Positions 9,123 to 16,500 of a stretch of 64,000 nucleotides of DNA are shown here, piece after piece. The notes under the pieces were generated by a model. The model worked only from the letters and a program-made list of their open reading frames with translations. It was not told the origin of the DNA and ran no database searches. How positions within the stretch are numbered: the stretch's first letter is position 1; the number at the start of each line of letters is the position of its first letter. Made by a program: the position numbers and the translations under genes. Source of the DNA: CAZCVI01 sp964502145 (GTDB taxonomy: Bacteria; Acidobacteriota; Aminicenantia; UBA2199); the NCBI GenBank assembly GCA_964502145.1, contig CAZCVI010000032.1:1-64000 (forward strand). The letters are read 5' to 3'.

Positions 9123-9543
9123 CTTCTAAGATATCGTCATAAATAGCCACCAGGATACCCATGACTGCCAGAGCAACCCCGATTTCAATCGAGAGAATGC
9201 CATAGTGGCGGGCCATTGCCGGGGATACCGGTAGCGGTAACCACCCGTAATCCAGGTAATTGCCACCCCACAACATCGCCACAAAGCCCGTGCCCCAATA
9301 AATCAGAACGCCCACCGAACCCAGCGGGGTGCCCCATTTTCGTTTAAAAAGCATTTGTGACACCTCGCGGCCCGCGGACAAACGGATTAATAATACCGCA
9401 GCCGCCAACATCGTACCGCCCTGAAACCCCCCGCCCGGGCTGTAATGACCGTGAAAGATCACGTACAGCGCAAACAGCATGATAAAAGGTGAGACCGTGA
9501 CCGCTACCAGTGAAACAATAGGATTATTATCTTTGCGTGTCAT
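9106..9543 (-). CDS. mnhB: Mrp antiporter subunit B
   Basis: This 145-residue membrane protein has the MrpB/MnhB hallmark HGHYSPGGGFQGGTMLAAAVLL (about 28-50), and further helices with GVLIYWGTGFVAML and IEIGVALAVMGILVAIYDD. Length and motif are typical. It abuts the MbhE-like gene (shared base at 9543) and overlaps the MrpC-like gene by 17 bases. It is part of the membrane antiporter complex. Confidence 0.9.
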   Translation of the reverse strand: MTRKDNNPIVSLVAVTVSPFIMLFALYVIFHGHYSPGGGFQGGTMLAAAVLLIRLSAGREVSQMLFKRKWGTPLGSVGVLIYWGTGFVAMLWGGNYLDYGWLPLPVSPAMARHYGILSIEIGVALAVMGILVAIYDDILEGDMHA

Positions 9544-9848
9544 TACTCTTCCCTCCTTTTTCGTAACAGCAGGAAGCAGATCATGCCCGCCGTGAAGATA
9601 ACCGATTCTTCACCCAGCGTATCGTATCCCCTGTAGTCAGCCAGGATGACCGTCACCATGTTGTCCGTATTGGCATCGCGTTTTGGATAATGAATATAAA
9701 ACGCCGCCGCCTCATCCGAGCCCGCCGGGCTTTTTTCTCTATTCAGGAATGCATCATTATCGCCGCGGTTCGGTAGACCAAACGACGCATAGATCATGAG
9801 CCCCATGAAAATGATCAGGATCATATAGTTAGCAAGTTTTGATTTCAA
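9543..9848 (-). CDS. MbhE-like subunit (C-terminal part of MrpA as a separate gene)
   Basis: This 101-residue protein has an N-terminal helix and a second helix in the signature ILADYRGYDTLGEESVIFTAG. That motif matches the MbhE domain, which in standard Mrp systems is fused to the end of MrpA. The loop between the helices is exported. It follows the DUF4040 gene with a 4-base overlap, the mbhD-mbhE order of archaeal membrane-bound hydrogenases. The separated form points to an Mbh-type rather than a Bacillus-type gene layout. Confidence 0.85.
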   Translation of the reverse strand: MKSKLANYMILIIFMGLMIYASFGLPNRGDNDAFLNREKSPAGSDEAAAFYIHYPKRDANTDNMVTVILADYRGYDTLGEESVIFTAGMICFLLLRKRREE

Positions 9849-10090
9849 TCTGAACTCCTTCGGGTCGTTTTGAAGATCAGGACCACGAACAGCACACCCG
9901 TCACGCCAGCGCCCACCACAGCTTCAGTAAACGCCACGTCCACCGCGCCCATTACCGTGTAGAGCAGGGCCGATAGAAAACTGAACACGCTGAGAGTGAC
10001 CACCGCCACCAGCATATTTTTCACGTACAGTGAAATGCTGGCCATAATGATCAGGATGATAAAATATACGATTTCCAATTGCCAGTACAT
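9845..10090 (-). CDS. DUF4040/MbhD-like subunit
   Basis: This 81-residue protein has three helices and the motif AVDVAFTEAVVGAGVTGVLFVV (about 49-70), which defines the DUF4040 or MbhD segment of MrpA. The AFTEA segment supplies a conserved Glu thought to matter for ion transfer. It starts at the base where the MrpG-like gene stops and overlaps the MbhE-like gene by four bases. This is one more part of a split MrpA. Confidence 0.85.
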   Translation of the reverse strand: MYWQLEIVYFIILIIMASISLYVKNMLVAVVTLSVFSFLSALLYTVMGAVDVAFTEAVVGAGVTGVLFVVLIFKTTRRSSD

Positions 10091-10419
10091 TATTCTTTCT
10101 CTTTATCTTTAATTTTGTCGTGTTTAAACCAGGGCACCAGGCGGAAGTGGTATGCCGCCCGAGTCAGTGCATTGGTTCCAGTCGGGTTTGTCAGGCCAAC
10201 AAATGCGATAATAAGCAGCAATTTGAAGCCGTTAATCGACAAACCTTGGGTCAGGAGCAGGCCGAACATCACCAGCATGACCCCTAGGGTATCCGATTTT
10301 CCTTGCGCGTGGGCCCGGGAGTAAAAATCCGGTAAGCGGATCACCCCGATGCTGCCAATCAGCAGGAAAAAGGCACCCAGACTAATTGTTAAACCAGCGA
10401 GAATGTGTAAGATAATCAT
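10090..10419 (-). CDS. mnhG: Mrp antiporter subunit G
   Basis: This 109-residue protein has three helices. The MrpG/PhaG hallmark is GSIGVIRLPDFYSRAHAQGKSDTLGV (about 22-47), followed by NPTGTNALTRAAYH near the end. Length is typical. It overlaps the MrpF-like gene by four bases (ATGA-type) and shares one base with the DUF4040 gene. It is a structural subunit of the antiporter in the inner membrane. Confidence 0.9.
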   Translation of the reverse strand: MIILHILAGLTISLGAFFLLIGSIGVIRLPDFYSRAHAQGKSDTLGVMLVMFGLLLTQGLSINGFKLLLIIAFVGLTNPTGTNALTRAAYHFRLVPWFKHDKIKDKEKE

Positions 10420-10691
10420 GATTTCTGTCGATGACCTCGTGCGTCCAGGTATTTAGCGATGGCGATGGTTCCGATAAAGTTCAGGATTGCATAAGCCATC
10501 GTGATGTCGATAAACATATCCAGGCGGTCGAACATCAGCCCGATCACCAGGATCAGGACCGTTGTTTTAGTTGCGATTGCGCCTGCTCCCAGAATCCGGT
10601 CGAAGAGGGTCGGCCCCATCAGGACCCGGTACAGTGGGATGGATATGATCACGGTTAAAACAATTGCCAGATACATAAAAAAGTTTCCCAT
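10416..10691 (-). CDS. mnhF: Mrp antiporter subunit F
   Basis: This 91-residue protein has three helices, with the family motif RVLMGPTLFDRILGAGAIATKTTVLIL (about 22-48) and MFIDITMAYAILNFIGTIAIAKYL near the end. In other bacteria MrpF proteins also export bile salts, but in an operon like this the Mrp role is the default. It shares its first base with the stop of the MrpE-like gene and overlaps MrpG by four bases. Confidence 0.9.
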   Translation of the reverse strand: MGNFFMYLAIVLTVIISIPLYRVLMGPTLFDRILGAGAIATKTTVLILVIGLMFDRLDMFIDITMAYAILNFIGTIAIAKYLDARGHRQKS

Positions 10692-11275
10692 TAGAGTTCC
10701 GCCCCTGTTCTGATAATTTTTACTGTTTTCATAACCTGTTCAGGTTTTTTTTCGTACAGTTTCGCCACCTCGCCCGGCAGAGAACCGTCCACAATGCCTG
10801 ATGATGAAGCATCCATCAGTGAATGCACCACGAATTCATCCCGATTAAGATCCAGCGTGATCGTGCCTGGAGTTAGAGTGATTGAATTGCTCAGGATGAT
10901 GCGTGCCGTCGTATTGGGGAGGTTTGTCGTAAATTTTACGATTGACGGGTCGAAGACCATTTTTCGTTTTAGCACCACTCCCGCCACCTGGAGGCTGGCA
11001 AGAACGATTTGCCACATGATCCACGGGATATAAAACATCGCGCGGCCCAGGCGTAGCCGAAAGGGTAAACCCTCTTTCAGCCGGTTTATCGCATCCAGTT
11101 TTTCTTCCTGTACATAGTAGTACTTGCGGATGCGGAGGTGCAAAACCAAGACCATAGCCGATGAGAGGACGCCCATGGAGACATGGAAGACGTCGTAGTG
11201 GCCGCTCATCAGCAACCACACGCCCATCAGCAACACAAATTGAATGATGCTGTTAATTACAAAGATTCGTTTCAA
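10691..11275 (-). CDS. mnhE: Mrp antiporter subunit E
   Basis: This 194-residue first gene of the operon begins at a TTG eight bases after GAGG; no better ATG lies nearby. It has two N-terminal helices, then FYIPWIMWQIVLASLQVAGVVL, and the MrpE core NTTARIILSNSITLTPGTITLDL with a cytosolic beta domain. The motif NSITLTPGT is diagnostic. Slightly longer than usual, with a basic region between the helices. Its leader is about 58 bases from the promoter at 11341-11370. Confidence 0.88.
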   Translation of the reverse strand: MKRIFVINSIIQFVLLMGVWLLMSGHYDVFHVSMGVLSSAMVLVLHLRIRKYYYVQEEKLDAINRLKEGLPFRLRLGRAMFYIPWIMWQIVLASLQVAGVVLKRKMVFDPSIVKFTTNLPNTTARIILSNSITLTPGTITLDLNRDEFVVHSLMDASSSGIVDGSLPGEVAKLYEKKPEQVMKTVKIIRTGAEL

Positions 11276-11340
11276 TTCAAAACCTCGATTAAAGTTGATT
11301 TCCCTAATTATTGACTGATTTCGGGTTTAAATGAAGGGCT

Positions 11341-11370
11341 ATTATAATATTTTTAACGCTATTTTGTCAA
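11341..11370 (-). promoter_or_regulatory. Near-ideal sigma70-type promoter of the antiporter operon
   Basis: On the minus strand, TTGACA (11370-11365) and TATAAT (11346-11341) are both perfect and 18 bases apart. Predicted transcription starts near 11334, giving a leader of about 58 bases before the TTG start of the MrpE-like gene. Such a strong match suggests constitutive, high-level expression unless an upstream repressor acts. Confidence 0.8.
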
Positions 11371-11987
11371 GTTGTACTTTGGAAAAGTCTACTCCTTGGT
11401 TTCAAGAAAATGGCGCGCCCAAAAAAAAGGAGTCTTAAGAGGTTTTTGCCATGAAGGGCGGCAAGGTGTCCCTCTTTTTTTCCGTTTCTGGCAAGGAAAA
11501 TAAAAAAAAATTATTTTCATATCAACCATCAAATTCAAAAATTTCAAAGGCGAACAAGCGAACCCACCCCAGTAGAAACCGTTGCACAATTTTTAAAAAA
11601 AAATAAAAAATAATCTTTTGTCAGAATTTACGTTGCGAGAAAAGCCATCCGCGCCAAAACACTTTATTGATCAACTGTTCGTTACCGAACAAACTGTTCA
11701 GTCAGTTTGTCTAAAACTCTCCAAAAACATCAAGTTGGTAAAAATTTTACTTCCCCCTTAAAAAGTCCTTTTTGAAAAAATGGAAATGTTCATCCAGTGC
11801 AGACAACGTGGCAAAATACTATTCGGGTCAAAAACCAAATAACTTGGTAAAAATAGGCGGTTTCAAATTTCAAAAACCCGTGTTCGGTTATTATTATCCG
11901 TATTCTTGACAAAACGCCCAGGGAGTAAAATTTTTGACTATTGCCAAGCCGAAACAAGTATGATATTAAATACACTGTTTGAAAATA

Positions 11988-12009
11988 CGTCATATCCATT
12001 GATATGACG
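11988..12009. promoter_or_regulatory. Perfect 9-base inverted repeat, possible operator
   Basis: CGTCATATC and GATATGACG are exact complements around a CATT spacer. The size and symmetry fit a dimeric regulator site, and it lies between divergent units. No bound protein can be named, and a role as RNA hairpin or chance palindrome is possible. Confidence 0.35.
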
Positions 12010-12183
12010 GGCAGTTGGATAAAAGGCTTGTTAAGACCCGTAAAAAATGAATAGGAGGATACTATCTATAATAAGAGTATTGCGTTTCACAATGCACCGG
12101 CGGAAGCCTGCTTGTGGGTGGGTTGGCGTGATCTCGCCACAGTTCCGATCATATGTAAAGGACCAGACAGCGAAAAAGATTGG

Positions 12184-12270
12184 CCCACGAATTACACGAA
12201 TTATCACGAATATCCGCGAAAAAAGATTTTATTTGTCTTTTAATTCGTGTAAATTCGTGAAATTGGTGGG
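12184..12270. repeat. ATTCGTG-type long hairpin repeat
   Basis: Alternating CACGAATTACACGAATTATC-type units at 12184-12215 pair with AATTCGTGTAAATTCGTG-type units at 12241-12270 across an AT-rich loop. This family of intergenic hairpins is common in several bacterial phyla and is often mistranslated as PRITRI-type peptides. It has no known product. It accounts for the apparent small plus-strand frame at 12047-12319. Confidence 0.75.
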
Positions 12271-12525
12271 GGTCTTTTTTAGCAGTGGCCTTAAAAATTG
12301 TGCAGGCAAAAAAGAGTGAAGTTCGCAGGTTAGTAGATGAGGCGCAAAGACAAGGAATGGTCAGATGTTAGCATTATTATTGAAGTGGTAGGCTGGGGAT
12401 GCGACTACTTCACTGTTGTCTGTCTCCAAATGGAACAAAAATGCAATGCGATGAATTAAATATTAAGGGGGGGAGTGGAAAGGGCTTCCCTTTTTTTTAT
12501 ATCCCAAAAGAAGGAGGTGCATAAA

Positions 12526-13137
12526 ATGGAAACCAATATGCTCTCAGAAAAGGTGGTGCAGTATGTGATGACAGTGACGGATGAGGAGTTTTCAGGAATC
12601 AATGTCAGTAATTTGGCGCTTCATTTTCGCATAGATCGGTTTACGTTATCGCGGCAGTTCAAGAAGCACAAGAACATGACTTTGGATGAATTTTTATCCA
12701 AGGAAAAAATGCTCCGTTGTGTTTTATTATTATTGGCCAACAAGGACATCACGGTGAAGGATGTCGCGGAGAGGATCGGGTTTTGTACCAGTGATTATTT
12801 TATCCGCGCATTTCGTAAATTTTGGGGAGCTGTTCCGGGGATATTCAAGGATTATAAGACCCCCCGTTCGGAGGTAGCTGATCGACGTATAGCTCAAAAA
12901 TCAGATCGCCGCAAACGAGATGTAAAAAGTAAGATACCCATTGAAGGAGATCGTCGTCTTCGGCGCAAGGATCGACGTTCGGGTTCACCTGACCGTCGCA
13001 AACAAAATTCAGCCCATGCCTCGGTCGCCAATCCAGAAAACAATTTTATCCCCGCCCTTGTCCCTATTCACGGCCAAGACGAATCCTGCAACGACTGCCA
13101 CTACAAACTGGCCGCCCGTGGAAATGGAGACCAATGA
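12526..13137 (+). CDS. AraC-type transcription regulator with Arg/Asp-rich tail
   Basis: This 203-residue protein begins at the ATG eight bases after AAGGAGG; an upstream GTG-type opening has no site. Residues about 14-115 form the double helix-turn-helix of AraC/XylS proteins: VSNLALHFRIDRFTLSRQFKK, then ITVKDVAERIGFCTSDYFIRAFRKFWGAVPGIFK. There is no ligand-binding domain in front; instead there is a tail with repeated DRR units (DRRKRD, DRRLRRKDRR, PDRRK) and a closing CNDCH. It lies 386 bases upstream of the 50-kb cluster in the same direction and is the obvious candidate regulator, but no operator was identified. The tail could bind nucleic acid or metal. Confidence 0.8.
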   Translation: METNMLSEKVVQYVMTVTDEEFSGINVSNLALHFRIDRFTLSRQFKKHKNMTLDEFLSKEKMLRCVLLLLANKDITVKDVAERIGFCTSDYFIRAFRKFWGAVPGIFKDYKTPRSEVADRRIAQKSDRRKRDVKSKIPIEGDRRLRRKDRRSGSPDRRKQNSAHASVANPENNFIPALVPIHGQDESCNDCHYKLAARGNGDQ

Positions 13138-13523
13138 ATTTTTTTTCAAATCAAATAAGCCTCTGCTATTGGGTAAATCAAGCCAAAAAACGGTACCCAT
13201 TAAAATTGTGCAGTGCATACAGTGTAGCTGTACTTTTTTTTAAGGATTGGGAAAACTCTGTAAAACCTTATTATAAAATCCTATTAGATCAGAAAGAATG
13301 AAACGGAACACATGCACCACTTTTAGGATTTACTTTGATTCTTCTAAATGCTATTCTGCATTTACAGCCTCTTTTCATTGAATTTTAGACTGGAAGTTAA
13401 CTGATCGTGTGACAGTGAATGGCTGGATTTGTTATTGGATTAGAATTTAAAATGGAAAATTTGAGTGTTGTAAAGTCGCTTGGTATAAGCAGCGGCGGCA
13501 GCCTGCTTGAATGGAGGATAACA
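13138..13523 (+). promoter_or_regulatory. Leader region of the 50-kb cluster with a weak candidate promoter
   Basis: This 386-base gap before the cluster's first gene holds no gene. TTTACT (13329-13334) and TATTCT (13352-13357) are 17 bases apart, a moderate sigma70-type match about 160 bases ahead of the GTG start. An A/T-rich segment around 13255-13280 is an alternative. Neither is strong, which would suit activation by the AraC-type protein upstream. Confidence 0.35.
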
Positions 13524-16500
13524 GTGAATAGGATAATACTTTTCTTTATTTTGTGTTTATCTCTTTGGGGTAGTTTTGGTGAGATCGGGTATGGACAAAA
13601 AGTGCAAGCGAAAAGATTTTTAAAACCCCAACAGAAACTCGATTCAGATACCGCCCGGCATTATATCCTTCTTCTGGATGGCACAGGTTCTTTTAGGCGT
13701 GCCATAAAAAACAGCAGCTATTATTCATATATTCAAGAAATCTTGCAGAGAGAACCCAACCAGATTCATGACAATTATCAGCCATATCGGCCCGGGCGCG
13801 ATATTGTATCTATTGTATTTTTTCATTTTTCTCTTGAGCGAAAGGATTGGAATAACTCTAATGATGGGTTATACACCTCGATACCCTTGGCACTGGTAAC
13901 AAAAGGAATCGATTCCAGTGCGAATGAGATTGAATCGTTTGTTACTGACCATTCCAACGTATTTCAAAAAACAGCCGTCTCTCCGATTGGCCTTTCCGAG
14001 ATTTGTGTATTGCCCTTTCTTAATGAATATATAAGGTCTAATGGGTTAACCATTAACCAGCGGATTGACAAGGTGTATCTGATTTCCTTGAGCGATGAAG
14101 TCTATAATGTAGAAGCTGCGGGTTTAAAAAGTTCTTTGGGGAGTATTCGATCTGAGCCAGCAAAGGCATACTATGTGAAGTTACGTGATTATATGGAAAG
14201 CAACTTTGAAAACCTCCTTTTACTTAAAAATATTGAAAAACCTCTTCCGCCTATTAATGGGATTGAGAAAAAAATCTATTTTCATTATTACGAGATTTTG
14301 CCGAGGGTTAGGGATGTCAAATTAAATTTATCCAATAAAGTGGCCTTGGCCAGGGCTGCCCAAAAGAACAAAGAGTCTGGAACCGTAGCGATGACCTGGG
14401 CCGGAAACAATGAAGTATGCCTTGATAATCAAACCGAGTACAGAGCATGGGTGGAGTGGACTCTGCCCCGTGGTGTGAAGTCAGAATGGATATGGCACAA
14501 TTGCGCGGGAAACGAACAGGGTAAAACCGATGATTTATTGATATTATCTGCCGGATGTCGTGCTGAATGCGGCGGTAGTAATGCGAAACCACTGGTGCAA
14601 ATAGTCAAAGAAATGACTTCGGGAAACCCTGTAGAAGAAGCTCAAAAGTTTAAGATGTCTATTTGGTACCGCGGTGCAGTGGATTTGCCCATTAAGAATC
14701 AACAATACGGATATCCTTTCGAATCAAGGTGCTACATCAATCCAACTATGGTGGAATATGTGTCCAATGAAGTCGCGGACAATGGTGAGGGAAAAGTCCC
14801 AAACTATTATTCCTACAACGTTCCATGGTACAGCCCGGTGAATCTTTTGGCCTTTTTTAATTCGAGAATCAAAAAAGAGTCGATCACCGACAGAATGATA
14901 AAAGATAAGCTGGTAGATGAGGGGTTTCCTGTCACGCTGGCAGGATACATTCAGAAGGACAAACTTCCCAAACGATTCAAGGAATATTGCGACTCTTATC
15001 GGGGCAAAACCATCACCCAACTGCCAGCTGAAATCCTCTCCGAAGCCTCCAATATTCAAGCCCAAAATCTGGAAAATTGGGCCAAGTGGAGAACTCTTAT
15101 TTTTTATTTATTATGTGTGGCTTTTATTATTTTTGTGTACCGGTATTTTCTGCGTCCTATTGCCATCCGCCTCAATATTGATCCGGCGATCTTTGCTAAT
15201 AATACCATTCTGGTAGATTTCTCAAACTATGAAAGAAAAAAAGATGATTTGGAAACAGAGGCGGACTCCACCAGCGAGAAAAAAAAAGAGGAATTAATCG
15301 CAAAAAAAGAGGTTTTAGCCACCTTTGATCTGGAAAATCTGGTAAATTCTTGGCATCCGGATAAGCGAAATCCAAAGTTCAAATTCTCCTTCAATCTTTC
15401 ATGCGAGTTCTCCTACCCTGGAGAGCCCCTTAATGTTGTCTATGAAAATGAAAACCTCCTCTCCCTCATGGATAAAACCTCTGGTACTGAATATCCAATA
15501 AAAACCAGTGGAAATTCCTTTTATGCTACCCTTTCCGATGTCTATTGCAATCGAAAATTTGCTCTCCTTATTAATCTTAATGAAATCAAAGACATTGAGA
15601 CTGAAAATATTGGCGATAAGCTCATCCCCTTTACATTAACCCTTACTTCACCCGAAGCGAGAACCGATAGTGATAAAACCCTTCCTATTCAAAAAATGAA
15701 GGTTGGTGCGGTTGAGAATTCCCAAAAACAATGGGAGTATTCGGTCAATCTTCATATCAAGCCCGAGCAGCAGCAAAAAAAATTTATGATTATATCAATG
15801 CCTGGAACTTTTGCTTCTATTGATGCTCATACCAGTCCTCATCCCAGGGAGAACTATGTCTTGAATTATACATCCAAGAAACCCCTGGTAAAATTGTTTG
15901 AGGTGGTCATTAAGAATACCAACAAGTATCATTTTTCTTATCCAGTGGAGGGAACGTTCAATTGCAGCATCACAGGTGCTGGTAATAAACAGGTAGATAA
16001 TATTTTTTACATGTCCGAGCGAGAAGTAAGTTCCACCTCAGGTGGAGGGTTCCCCAGAGCAGTACCTATCCGTTTGAAAAAATCCGAGGGTCAAAAGAAG
16101 TTTTACCTCTACATTCATTTTGATGACTTTACCAATCCGCTGGACCACTGGGATTATACCATCACTAACTCTTTTAAGCATGATATTGTTAAAACCTTAA
16201 ATATCCGTGTCAACCGTTCCAAAGAAGAAACCGAGGCGCTTTTGCAGATCGTAGATGATGCTGACGCCATTCTTATGGATATTGGCGAAAACAAGTGCCT
16301 CACTGATGATAACAGCCTTTTGGTAAACAAAAACATGAATAAATCATTCCAAACCACCCTGCGTATTCCGGCTAAGGGGGTAAAGGGGATTAAAGAAGGT
16401 GTTGACACAAAATTATTTACCCTGCACCTCAAAAACAATTGTTGCACAAAAACTGGCTATTACAACTGGAATTTAAAAAACCTTGTCCTTGAAGGGGCTG

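Larger units (their letters stand above)
11371..12525. other. 1.15-kb gene-poor region with palindrome and repeat
   Basis: No supported gene. Frames of 66-90 codons exist on both strands but have no ribosome site or recognisable product. Visible structure: a perfect 9-base inverted repeat CGTCATATC-CATT-GATATGACG at 11988-12009, operator-like in size; two near-copies of ACTTGGTAAAAAT near 11734 and 11840; and a hairpin repeat at 12184-12270. It separates the divergent antiporter operon and the AraC-type regulator, so some of it is probably regulatory. Confidence 0.55.

Noticed and set aside
3613..11275. Complex I or membrane-bound hydrogenase operon
   Set aside because: No NuoB/C/D/I-type, NiFe or iron-sulfur subunits are present, only antiporter-type membrane parts.
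12047..12319. 90-codon plus-strand frame giving PRITRI-type residues
   Set aside because: This is the usual mistranslation of an ATTCGTG-type hairpin repeat, not a gene.
13078..13100. CNDCH at the end of the AraC-type protein as a cytochrome c heme site
   Set aside because: The protein is cytosolic with no signal peptide, and heme c is attached outside the cytoplasm, so this is more likely chance or a metal-binding pair.
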